A stretch of 9,914 bases of DNA, from assembly GCA_903939665.1 (NCBI GenBank), contig CAJAHZ010000241.1, forward strand, positions 1 to 9,914, written 5' to 3'. This document shows, piece by piece, positions 1 through 5,997 of the stretch (its first letter is position 1; each line of letters begins with the position of its first letter). Position numbers and translations under genes: made by a program. The notes beneath the pieces were generated by a model that was not told the DNA's origin, did no database searches, and saw only the letters and a program-made list of their open reading frames with translations. The DNA is from an uncultured Pseudomonadota bacterium (lineage in GTDB: Bacteria > Pseudomonadota > Gammaproteobacteria > Burkholderiales > Rhodocyclaceae).

Positions 1-603
1 CATGAAACCGACAAGATCGGCAACCTGTTTGTCATACTCGGCGGTTGTCATCTTGCCTGGCACCGCGAGTTCCAGCTTGTGCGACTCATGGTTCAGCGTT
101 TGCTGACCTTGAAGTTCCCACAGGATGTGCGGCATACCCACGTTTTCAAACACCGTGTTGTTCCAGCCAGTCGGACGCTTGTCATCGCGGTAGAAGGAGC
201 GCAAGTAGGTGTACAGCCAGTCGGCACCCGTGCCGTCTTCCGACGAACGCGAACGCGCAATCAGCGAGAGGTCAGGCGGCGTTGCACCGAACCACTGCTT
301 CTGCTCAGCCGGACGCGCAGCAACGCGCATCGGCTCACCGATTTTGTCGGCCGTGAACATCAGGCTTTCCTTGACCTGCTGCTCGGTCAGACCAAGTTCA
401 GTCAAGCGGTTGTAGCGAACGTAGCTTGCACCATGGCAGTTCAGGCAGTAGTTCACAAAGGTCTTGGCACCGCTTTGCAGCGCCGCCTTGTCGCCCTGAA
501 CATCGGGCGCTTTGTCCAGATGCAGCGCTGCGCCGGTAGCGAAGGCCGTGATCGGGGCAAACAGGAGCGCCAGCAGGAATTTCTTCATGTTGTTCGCTTT
601 CAT
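1..603 (-). CDS. petC: Cytochrome c1 subunit of the bc1 complex (partial, C-terminus outside window)
   Basis: This is the membrane-anchored c-type cytochrome that accepts electrons from the Rieske protein and passes them to soluble cytochrome c on the periplasmic side. The first 201 codons are present; the C-terminal membrane anchor lies beyond base 1. Residues 1-22 look like a Sec signal peptide (a Lys-rich start followed by LLALLFAPITAFA). The haem c site CLNCH follows at about residues 51-55. Further downstream are cytochrome c1-like stretches such as PPDLSLIARSR and GMPHILWE. The ATG overlaps the petB stop by four bases (ATGA), which implies translational coupling. An in-frame ATG five codons later (base 588) would give a tidier signal peptide and is an alternative start. 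It is the third gene of petABC. The axial Met ligand cannot be assigned with certainty here. Confidence 0.95.
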   Translation of the reverse strand, partial: MKANNMKKFLLALLFAPITAFATGAALHLDKAPDVQGDKAALQSGAKTFVNYCLNCHGASYVRYNRLTELGLTEQQVKESLMFTADKIGEPMRVAARPAEQKQWFGATPPDLSLIARSRSSEDGTGADWLYTYLRSFYRDDKRPTGWNNTVFENVGMPHILWELQGQQTLNHESHKLELAVPGKMTTAEYDKQVADLVGFM

Positions 604-1922
604 TTGGACGTCACCCTTTCCGGTTCGGGTTTGTACTTGTCAATCTTCGACCACCACGGCATGGTCAGGAAAAAGAGGAAGTAATACGCAGTCAGGATCT
701 GGGTAACCGGCGCACCAGGAATCACGCCAAAGAAAGCGTAGGACGGCGGCTTGGTACCGAGGAATCCCAGAACGAAGAAGGAGATCACCCAGAGGGTAAG
801 CAACGTCTTGTAGATCGGGCCACGATAGCGGATCGATTTAACCGGACTGCGATCAAGCCACGGCAGGAAGGCAAAAACAACGACACCGGCGCCCATCGCA
901 ACCACACCCCAGAACTTCGCATCGATACCGAAAATCGGCCACACCATGGCGCGCAACAGCGAGTAATACGGCGTGAAGTACCAGACCGGCGCAATGTGTG
1001 GCGGGGTCTTCAGCGGATCGGCCGGAATGAAGTTGTTGTACTCGAGGAAGTAACCGCCGCCTTCGGGAGCGAAGAACAGGATGATCGAGAACACCATCAG
1101 GAAGACGACCACACCGACAATATCCTTCACCGAGTAGTAAGGGTGGAAAGGAATGCCGTCGAGCGGAATACCGTTGGCATCTTTATGCTTCTTGATCTCG
1201 ACGCCGTCCGGATTATTCGAACCGACTTCGTGCAGCGCCAGAATGTGGGCAGCAACGAGGCCAAGCAGAACGAGCGGCACGGCGATGACGTGGAAGGAGA
1301 AGAAGCGGTTCAGCGTTGCGTCGCCAACCACGAAGTCGCCGCGAATCCACAGTGAAAGCGGGTCGCCGATCAGCGGGATGGCCGAGAACAGGTTAACGAT
1401 CACCTGCGCGCCCCAGAAGGACATCTGCCCCCAGGGCAACAGATAGCCCATGAAAGCTTCGGCCATCAGGCACAGGAAGATCAGAACGCCGAACACCCAG
1501 ATCAGCTCACGCGGCTGACGGTACGAGCCGTAGAGCATGCCGCGGAACATGTGCAGATAGACGACGACAAAAAATGCCGAAGCGCCCGTCGAGTGCATGT
1601 AGCGGATCAACCAGCCCCACGACACGTCACGCATGATGTATTCGACGCTGGCAAAAGCGACCGGAATACCGCTCGCATTGACCGAAGCGTCCGGCTTGTA
1701 ATGCATGGTCAGAAAGATGCCGGTAGCGATCTGGATAACCAGCACCAGCATGGCCAGCGAGCCGAAGAAATACCAGAAGTTGAAGTTCTTCGGTGCGTAG
1801 TACTCGGACAGATGGCCGCGCCACATGGAAGTCGCCGGAAAACGGGCGTCAAACCATTCCAGGGCATTACCCTGAATGGAACCGTCGGACTTGTATTTCT
1901 CGTAATGGGTATCGGATGCCAT
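600..1922 (-). CDS. petB: Cytochrome b subunit of the bc1 complex
   Basis: This integral membrane subunit carries haems bL and bH and the quinol-oxidising (Qo) and quinone-reducing (Qi) sites of ubiquinol:cytochrome c oxidoreductase. At 440 residues it is a full-length single-chain cytochrome b, not split as in b6f. The haem ligands are visible: His110 and His124 in one helix, and His211 and His226 in another. The first pair is spaced 14 and the second 15. The Qo motif reads PVWY (residues 312-315) rather than the PEWY of mitochondria. GYLLPWGQMSFWGA at 159-172 is the typical helix C/cd1 region. Its ATG lies three bases after the petA stop, and an AAGGGGG ribosome binding site lies inside the end of petA. 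Its TGA overlaps the petC start. Confidence 0.98.
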   Translation of the reverse strand: MASDTHYEKYKSDGSIQGNALEWFDARFPATSMWRGHLSEYYAPKNFNFWYFFGSLAMLVLVIQIATGIFLTMHYKPDASVNASGIPVAFASVEYIMRDVSWGWLIRYMHSTGASAFFVVVYLHMFRGMLYGSYRQPRELIWVFGVLIFLCLMAEAFMGYLLPWGQMSFWGAQVIVNLFSAIPLIGDPLSLWIRGDFVVGDATLNRFFSFHVIAVPLVLLGLVAAHILALHEVGSNNPDGVEIKKHKDANGIPLDGIPFHPYYSVKDIVGVVVFLMVFSIILFFAPEGGGYFLEYNNFIPADPLKTPPHIAPVWYFTPYYSLLRAMVWPIFGIDAKFWGVVAMGAGVVVFAFLPWLDRSPVKSIRYRGPIYKTLLTLWVISFFVLGFLGTKPPSYAFFGVIPGAPVTQILTAYYFLFFLTMPWWSKIDKYKPEPERVTSK

Positions 1923-1925
1923 CGC

Positions 1926-2522
1926 TTACGCCCCCTTCTTGTCTTCGCCGATGAGAATGCGCGTATCGGTCAGATACGTATGCGGCGGCACTTCAAGGTT
2001 ATCCGGTGCTGGCATGCTCTTGAAGACGCGGCCGGCGAAATCAAACTTGGAACCGTGGCAGGGGCACAGGAAACCGCCCAGCCACTCGGCTCCCATACCT
2101 TCTTCGGCACCCTTCTTGAACTTGGAGGAAGGCGAGCAGCCAAGGTGCGTACAGATACCGACGGCGACCAGAACTTCGGGCTTGATCGAACGCGTCTCGT
2201 TCTTGCAATAATCAGGCTGCATGGTTTTGCTCGACTTCGGATCAGCCACCGTGTCGGCGAGCTTCGTCAAGGTTTCAAGCATTTCTTTGCTGCGATTGAT
2301 GATCCACACCGGCTTGCCGCGCCACTCGACGGTCATCATCTGACCCGGCTCGAGGTTACCGATATCGACTTCGACCGGTGCACCGGCGGCCTTGGCTCGC
2401 TCGGAAGGCAGCATACTGGAAAGGAAGGGTACGAGCGCTGCCACCGCCCCTGCCCCGCCGACCGCTGCGGTAGCGACAACCAGCCGCCGCCTGCCACAGT
2501 CTACTTTGCACTCTTTGCTCAT
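1926..2522 (-). CDS. petA: Rieske iron-sulfur subunit of the bc1 complex
   Basis: This is the 2Fe-2S protein that takes the first electron from quinol at the Qo site and swings to cytochrome c1. It has 198 residues. The N-terminus has a twin-arginine-like motif (GRRRLVV, residues 10-16) followed by one hydrophobic segment to about residue 38. This fits a Tat-inserted, uncleaved membrane anchor, as known for bacterial Rieske proteins. The two cluster boxes are CTHLGC (124-129) and CPCHGS (153-158). C124, H126, C153 and H156 should bind the cluster, and C129 and C155 should form the disulfide. AGGGA about eight bases upstream of the ATG supports the start. It is the first gene of petABC, directly behind a strong promoter. 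Two extra cysteines (C5, C9) stand in front of the twin arginines. Confidence 0.97.
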   Translation of the reverse strand: MSKECKVDCGRRRLVVATAAVGGAGAVAALVPFLSSMLPSERAKAAGAPVEVDIGNLEPGQMMTVEWRGKPVWIINRSKEMLETLTKLADTVADPKSSKTMQPDYCKNETRSIKPEVLVAVGICTHLGCSPSSKFKKGAEEGMGAEWLGGFLCPCHGSKFDFAGRVFKSMPAPDNLEVPPHTYLTDTRILIGEDKKGA

Positions 2523-2572
2523 AGCGCTGATCCCTAGGACGAAATAATAGATGGTAGGAACAAAACCAAGAG

Positions 2573-2601
2573 ATTATACGCTGATCTCGCCCTGATTTGA
2601 A
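2573..2601 (-). promoter_or_regulatory. Sigma70-type promoter of petABC
   Basis: Reading the minus strand, TTCAAA (2601-2596; four of six matches to TTGACA) is followed after exactly 17 bases by a perfect TATAAT (2578-2573). The expected transcription start is near 2566, giving a leader of about 44 bases before the petA ATG at 2522. It lies entirely in the roughly 100-base gap between recR and petA, so petABC need not depend on read-through from recR. No operator-like repeat was seen around it. Confidence 0.8.
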
Positions 2602-2621
2602 GGGGCGCGGAGGCAAAACGC

Positions 2622-3224
2622 CTATTCGGAGAGCGACCGGCGTTCGCGCACAGCCTGCGCCAGCGTTCCGGAATCGACGTATTCAAGCTCACCGCCAACC
2701 GGGACGCCGCGTGCGATGCGGGAAACCCGGATCGCATGGTTTTTCAACATTTCGGACAGGTAATGCGCGGTCACTTCACCTTCATTGGTGAAATTGGTCG
2801 CCAGAATCACTTCCTGCACAAGCCCATCGCAGGCGCGCGCCAGCAGCTGGTCGAGCCCCAGTTCGCGCGGCCCAATCCCGTCGAGCGGCGAAACACGCCC
2901 CATCAGGACGTAATAAAGCCCGGAATAGGCGTGCGTCTGCTCCATCATGTTCATATCGACCGGCGTCTCGACAACACATAGCAAGCTGGCGTCGCGCTTA
3001 CTGGAAAGACATCGATCGCAGATCTCGGCCTCGGTGAACGTATTGCAGCGCTGACAGTGACGAAGCGCCCCTAACGCCAACGACAGCGAGTCGGCCAGGC
3101 GCTGAGCGCCCGACCGGTCACGCTGCATGAGATAGTAAGCCATGCGCTGCGCCGATTTTGGGCCAATCCCCGGCAGACAGCGCAATGCCTCGATCAGAGA
3201 CTCGAGGCTCGACGGCGTGGACAT
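2622..3224 (-). CDS. recR: Recombination mediator protein RecR
   Basis: RecR acts with RecO and RecF to load RecA on single-stranded gaps coated with SSB during gapped-DNA repair. The protein has 200 residues, the usual length. In order it shows a helix-hairpin-helix (LPGIGPKSAQRMAYYLM, 17-33), a four-cysteine zinc motif (C57, C60, C69, C72), and a Toprim domain starting at LLCVVETPVDMNMME (81-95) and continuing through the GLYYVLMGRVSPLDGIGP stretch. Its ATG overlaps the stop of ybaB by one base (TGATG), the usual coupled dnaX-ybaB-recR arrangement. No clear intrinsic terminator follows it. Confidence 0.97.
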   Translation of the reverse strand: MSTPSSLESLIEALRCLPGIGPKSAQRMAYYLMQRDRSGAQRLADSLSLALGALRHCQRCNTFTEAEICDRCLSSKRDASLLCVVETPVDMNMMEQTHAYSGLYYVLMGRVSPLDGIGPRELGLDQLLARACDGLVQEVILATNFTNEGEVTAHYLSEMLKNHAIRVSRIARGVPVGGELEYVDSGTLAQAVRERRSLSE

Positions 3225-3547
3225 CAGAACGGCATCTTGAATCCGGGCGGCAGATTCAGGCCAGAGGTAAAGCCAGCCATCTTCTCCTGGCTCACTTCCT
3301 CACAGCGCCGCACCGCGGCGTTGAAAGCAGCGGCGATCAGGTCTTCGAGCATTTCCTTGTCATCCATCACCGAAGGATCGATCGAGACACGGCGCACGTC
3401 ATGGCTGCAGGTCATCGTCACCTTGACCATGCCGGCACCTGACTGGCCTTCAACTTCGACCTGCGCGAGCTGCTCCTGCGCTTTTTTCATGTTTTCCTGC
3501 ATCTGCTGAGCCTGTTTCATCAGGCCGGCGATTCCGCCTTTCATCAT
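3224..3547 (-). CDS. ybaB: YbaB/EbfC family nucleoid-associated protein
   Basis: This small DNA-binding protein of 107 residues belongs to the YbaB/EbfC family. Members form dimers with a helical pair resembling tweezers and are almost always encoded between dnaX and recR. The N-terminal coiled-coil-like stretch (GLMKQAQQMQENMKKAQEQL, 8-27) and the following VEVEGQSGAGMVKVTM region are hallmarks, as is the FNAAVRRCEEV helix. Two adjacent ATG codons open the frame. GAGG eight bases before the first favours base 3547, and the second would shorten the protein by one residue. It starts 20 bases after dnaX and overlaps recR by one base, so it sits in the middle of one transcription unit. A direct role in RecR-mediated repair is inferred from context only. 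Confidence 0.95.
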   Translation of the reverse strand: MMKGGIAGLMKQAQQMQENMKKAQEQLAQVEVEGQSGAGMVKVTMTCSHDVRRVSIDPSVMDDKEMLEDLIAAAFNAAVRRCEEVSQEKMAGFTSGLNLPPGFKMPF

Positions 3548-3567
3548 ATTGCTTGCCTCTACTGGGA

Positions 3568-5235
3568 TTAAACGGGTTTGATGGAAGATTCGATCAGGGT
3601 CGCATCGAACATCTCGATGACTTCGCGTACGAAACCATCCTGCTCGATCGCGGCCACTGCACGATCCTGAAGTTCACGCCGGTCGCGCTGCGCCGTCGCC
3701 GCCGGTGTAGCACTTTCAACTTCGGCGAGTTCAATGCGTAGCTGCAAAGGTCGTCCAAAATACTCGGATAGCGACTGTTGCAGCTTGTCCTGCGCGGGCT
3801 TCATCTGCAGATGACGATGCGTCGGCGAGAGGCGAAGGGCAAGCTGCACGCCGTCGATGCCGCGCAACTCGCAGTGTTGTGCGAGCTCACGCGCCATACC
3901 GCCGAGTTTGAGCGCGGCGAGAATACTGTGCCAGTCGACATCGCCGATAGCCGGCAGCGGTTCAGGCTGAAGCGCATTCGGCATAACGGCTGGGCTCGCC
4001 ACTGCCTGCTGATCATTTTTTGCAACGGAGGCAGGATCAACAACCCGATAGCTGGCAACCGGCGCTTTGACGAGCGGCGCGCTTTGCCGTTCGCTCGCTC
4101 CGCCATTCGAGCGGCTCGCCGCCGTGCGCTGGCTGGCGCCATCCGTTGCCTGCGCTGGCCGGAAGGCATGCAAACGTAATAGCGTCATGATGAAGCCGGA
4201 TAACTCATCGGGCGCAAGCGCCAGTTCCTTGCGACCGTGAACCGCAATCTGATAGGCCAACTGAACAAACTCGGGATCAAGACGACCCGCCAAATCGAGC
4301 AAACGACCACGCTCGGGCAGGTCATCGGCCACTGCCTGCGGCGCCAGTTGTGCAACTTGCAGGCGCGTCAGCAGACTGGCCAACTCCTGCAAGGCGGCGT
4401 CAAAAGAAAGACTGCGCGTTGCCATATCCTCGGCGATACGTAGCATGCCGGAAGCATCTCCCGCAAGGAGTGCATCGAGAATTGAAAACAGGTAATCAAG
4501 ATCAACTGTGCCGAGCATATCGCGCACCTGCACTTCCTCGACCTTGCCTGAACCGTGGGCAATCGCCTGATCGAGCAGCGAAAGCGCATCGCGCATGCTG
4601 CCTGCGGCCGAGCGCGAAAGCAGATTCAGCGCGCCGGGTTCAGCGCTGATGCCTTCGGCTTCAAGAATATGCTTTAGATGACCGGAGATCGAGGTCGGTG
4701 TCATCTGCTTCAGATTGAACTGCAGGCAACGCGACAGCACGGTGACCGGAATCTTCTGCGGATCGGTCGTTGCCAGAATGAATTTGACGTGCTCGGGCGG
4801 CTCTTCGAGCGTCTTCAACATGGCGTTGAATGCAGAATTCGAGAGCATATGCACTTCGTCGATCACATAGACCTTGAAGCGCCCGCGCGTTGGTGCATAG
4901 ACGGCATTCTCAAGCAGCTGACGCATTTCGTCGACCTTCGTATTGGTCGCCGCATCGACTTCGAGCAGATCAATGAATCGCCCCGAATCGATTTCCGTAC
5001 ACGCCGAACAGGCACCGCATGGCGTCGCCGTAAGGCCAGTTTCGCAATTGAGCGACTTCGCAAGAATGCGTGCCAACGTCGTCTTGCCAACACCGCGCGT
5101 TCCCGTAAACAGATAGGCATGATGCAAGCGCTGCTCGGTGAGCGCGTGCGTCAGCGCCCGTACGACGTGCTCTTGCCCAACCAGGCTGGAAAACGTTTTC
5201 GGGCGCCATTTACGCGCCAGTACTTGATAAGTCAT
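3568..5235 (-). CDS. dnaX: DNA polymerase III tau subunit (with predicted gamma by frameshift)
   Basis: DnaX is the clamp-loader ATPase subunit that opens the beta clamp and, as tau, ties the polymerase cores to the helicase. The 555-residue frame starts MTYQVLARKWRP, as in the family. It shows Walker A GTRGVGKT (45-52), a zinc-binding set C64/C73/C76/C79, DEVH (126-129) as Walker B, a sensor-1 LATTD (154-158), and the SRC arginine-finger motif (168-170). After roughly residue 365 comes an Ala/Gln-rich linker, then a C-terminal domain of tau type. It is shorter than the E. coli protein (643). A slippery heptamer at codons 405-407 should also yield a product of about 407 residues equivalent to gamma. 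The start has no Shine-Dalgarno and lies directly at a predicted transcription start (see findings). Confidence 0.97.
   Translation of the reverse strand: MTYQVLARKWRPKTFSSLVGQEHVVRALTHALTEQRLHHAYLFTGTRGVGKTTLARILAKSLNCETGLTATPCGACSACTEIDSGRFIDLLEVDAATNTKVDEMRQLLENAVYAPTRGRFKVYVIDEVHMLSNSAFNAMLKTLEEPPEHVKFILATTDPQKIPVTVLSRCLQFNLKQMTPTSISGHLKHILEAEGISAEPGALNLLSRSAAGSMRDALSLLDQAIAHGSGKVEEVQVRDMLGTVDLDYLFSILDALLAGDASGMLRIAEDMATRSLSFDAALQELASLLTRLQVAQLAPQAVADDLPERGRLLDLAGRLDPEFVQLAYQIAVHGRKELALAPDELSGFIMTLLRLHAFRPAQATDGASQRTAASRSNGGASERQSAPLVKAPVASYRVVDPASVAKNDQQAVASPAVMPNALQPEPLPAIGDVDWHSILAALKLGGMARELAQHCELRGIDGVQLALRLSPTHRHLQMKPAQDKLQQSLSEYFGRPLQLRIELAEVESATPAATAQRDRRELQDRAVAAIEQDGFVREVIEMFDATLIESSIKPV
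3980..4021 (-). promoter_or_regulatory. Predicted -1 ribosomal frameshift signal in dnaX
   Basis: On the coding (minus) strand the sequence is GCA AAA AAT GAT in the tau frame. This places an A AAA AAT heptamer (4021-4015) in the correct X XXY YYZ phase at codons 405-407. After a -1 slip the very next codon is TGA (4015-4013), as in E. coli where the shifted frame ends almost at once. Eight bases downstream a hairpin can form. GGCAGTGGC (4006-3998) pairs with GCCGTT (3990-3985) and GCC (3982-3980) around a seven-base loop, with a two-base bulge and two G-U pairs. No Shine-Dalgarno-like stimulator is seen upstream. The expected short product has about 407 residues and ends just past the ATPase and oligomerisation domains. 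Confidence 0.65.
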
Positions 5236-5242
5236 GCGCGAA

Positions 5243-5251
5243 ATTCTAGCA
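5243..5251 (-). promoter_or_regulatory. Extended -10 promoter element at the dnaX start
   Basis: TGCTAGAAT on the minus strand (5251-5243) is an extended -10 element: TG, one base, then TAGAAT with five of six consensus matches. Seven bases separate it from the dnaX ATG at 5235, so the predicted start of transcription is the A of the ATG itself or a base next to it. The 17-base-spaced -35 position (AGGAAG) is poor, as is common with extended -10 promoters. Confidence 0.5.
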
Positions 5252-5277
5252 GATGGAGAGACGGACTTCCTTGGAGT

Positions 5278-5337
5278 TTTCCGGTTTTCTGTGCGCGCAA
5301 TTCGGTGAATGGCGCGACAGCAATGCGGTTCCGGAAA
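5278..5337 (-). other. Long hairpin in the ffs-dnaX spacer
   Basis: An outer pair TTTCCGG/CCGGAAA (5278-5284 with 5331-5337 on the plus strand) encloses a second, tighter stem. In that stem CTGT pairs with ACAG (5289-5292 with 5317-5320), CGCGC with GCGCG (5294-5298 with 5312-5316), and ATTC with GAAT (5300-5303 with 5307-5310). The loop is three bases, with one bulged base and one mismatch. The hairpin begins eight bases after the 3' end of the SRP RNA. No run of T follows on either strand, so it is not a standard intrinsic terminator. It may guide 3'-end processing of the SRP RNA or end its transcript by another route. Confidence 0.5.
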
Positions 5338-5344
5338 TGAAAGT

Positions 5345-5440
5345 GGCGAGCCTTACCCCCGGCACTTGCAGTAAACAGCTGTGGCTGCTTCCTTCCGGAC
5401 CTGACCAGGTTCACCATCCTGCAATGCGGGGAGACCCGCC
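5345..5440 (-). ncRNA. ffs: Signal recognition particle RNA, small bacterial (4.5S) type
   Basis: This RNA binds Ffh to form the signal recognition particle that targets nascent membrane proteins to the inner membrane. The minus strand contains the diagnostic apical-loop and domain IV sequence: GGTCAGGTCCGG (5406-5395) with the tetraloop-proximal GGAAGGAAGCAGCC after it (down to 5383). The ends pair: GGCGGGTCTCCCC at the 5' end faces GGGGGTAAGGCTCGCC at the 3' end, giving a rod of about 96 nucleotides. Ends were set from this pairing and could shift by a few bases. It lies between the aldehyde oxidoreductase operon and dnaX, and has its own promoter element just upstream. Confidence 0.95.
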
Positions 5441-5447
5441 GATGGAA

Positions 5448-5456
5448 ATACTATCA
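5448..5456 (-). promoter_or_regulatory. Extended -10 promoter element of ffs
   Basis: TGATAGTAT on the minus strand (5456-5448) contains the TG-N extension followed by TAGTAT, four of six matches to TATAAT. Seven bases separate it from the predicted first nucleotide of the SRP RNA at 5440, which is the right distance. No good -35 hexamer stands 16-18 bases upstream. The element lies three bases beyond the stop codon of the preceding small gene, so the upstream half of the promoter is inside coding sequence. Confidence 0.55.
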
Positions 5457-5458
5457 CA

Positions 5459-5737
5459 TCACCCGCCACCGCGCTGAAAATAACGGTGGAACCGCTGAAG
5501 AAACTGCGCTTCGTCTTGCTTATCGCATCCGTCAAAAGAGATATCTACGGCTAGAGAGGGCATTTCCAGCAGCCCCAGACGCCGAGTTGGCAGCGGGCGA
5601 CAGGAAATCTCGATCAAACGCCCATTTTGCCTCAGGTACCAGACATCGCACAAAACTTCAACGATCCAGCCATCCAGCAATGGCTGCAGTTGGCGTTCAA
5701 ACTCACGGCGCGTCAGCGCCATATCAAAGCTTGGCAC
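5459..5737 (-). CDS. Small unrecognised protein, last gene of the aldehyde oxidoreductase operon
   Basis: I do not recognise the family. The frame encodes up to 92 residues with no signal peptide, no membrane segment and no cysteine cluster (only three scattered Cys). It looks like a compact soluble alpha/beta domain: a charged N-terminal helix (ALTRREFERQLQPLLDG), strands around WIVEVLCDVWYLRQNG, a Pro/Leu-rich centre (RPLPTRRLGLLEMPSL), and a C-terminal amphipathic helix ending in FHRYFQRGGG. The start shown is a GTG five bases after the MoaD-like stop. An ATG five codons later (base 5722) is equally plausible; neither has a well-spaced ribosome binding site. Its tight linkage to the MoaD-like gene suggests a role in assembly of the aldehyde oxidoreductase or its pterin cofactor, but this is inference from position only. 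The three C-terminal glycines are notable next to a Gly-Gly carrier protein. Confidence 0.7.
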   Translation of the reverse strand: MPSFDMALTRREFERQLQPLLDGWIVEVLCDVWYLRQNGRLIEISCRPLPTRRLGLLEMPSLAVDISFDGCDKQDEAQFLQRFHRYFQRGGG

Positions 5738-5742
5738 GCACC

Positions 5743-5997
5743 TCAGCCACCGGCAATCGGCGGCCAGATGGCAAGCGCATCTCCCTCACGGAGGCGACGG
5801 TCGGCACGCTGCTCCGGCGGAATAAACTCGCCATTGACGAGCACCAGATGCACCATTCGTGGCGGCAACGCCCACTCCTCAATTACCGCCCCAACCGTGC
5901 AATCGTCGGCAACTTCCAGCAATAAGCTGTTCGTTCGACGAGCCGTGTCGGGGAGGTAATCGGAGAGAGAAGCAAACAGCTTCAGTGTGATTTGCAT
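5743..5997 (-). CDS. MoaD/ThiS-like sulfur-carrier protein of the aldehyde oxidoreductase operon
   Basis: This is a small beta-grasp protein of 84 residues. MoaD relatives carry a thiocarboxylate on their C-terminal glycine and donate sulfur to molybdopterin synthase. The features seen are a first strand MQITLKLFASLSDYLP, a central VHLVLVNGEFIPPEQRADRRL typical of MoaD/ThiS, REGDALAIWPPIAGG at the end, and the required terminal Gly-Gly. The open frame extends upstream to base 6075, but the ATG at 5997 overlaps the aorC stop by one base (TGATG) and starts exactly at the family N-terminus, so it was chosen. A dedicated MoaD-like gene next to tungsten aldehyde oxidoreductases is common and points to supply of the tungsten-pterin cofactor. 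Whether it is a true MoaE partner or an assembly factor cannot be told here. Confidence 0.9.
   Translation of the reverse strand: MQITLKLFASLSDYLPDTARRTNSLLLEVADDCTVGAVIEEWALPPRMVHLVLVNGEFIPPEQRADRRLREGDALAIWPPIAGG

Noticed and set aside
1551..2537. A 328-codon open frame on the plus strand, opposite petB and petA
   Set aside because: It runs antisense to two certain genes, its translation is rich in Arg, His and Gln with no recognisable motif, and no ribosome binding site or promoter was seen.
2609..2622. Possible terminator AGGC-GTTTT-GCCT after recR
   Set aside because: There are only four base pairs and no T run follows.
5481..5496. Short hairpin AGCGGT-TCC-ACCGTT followed by a T-rich stretch near the end of the small gene
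   Set aside because: The stem has six pairs with a wobble, lies inside coding sequence, and the T tract is interrupted, so it is too weak to call a terminator of the aor operon.
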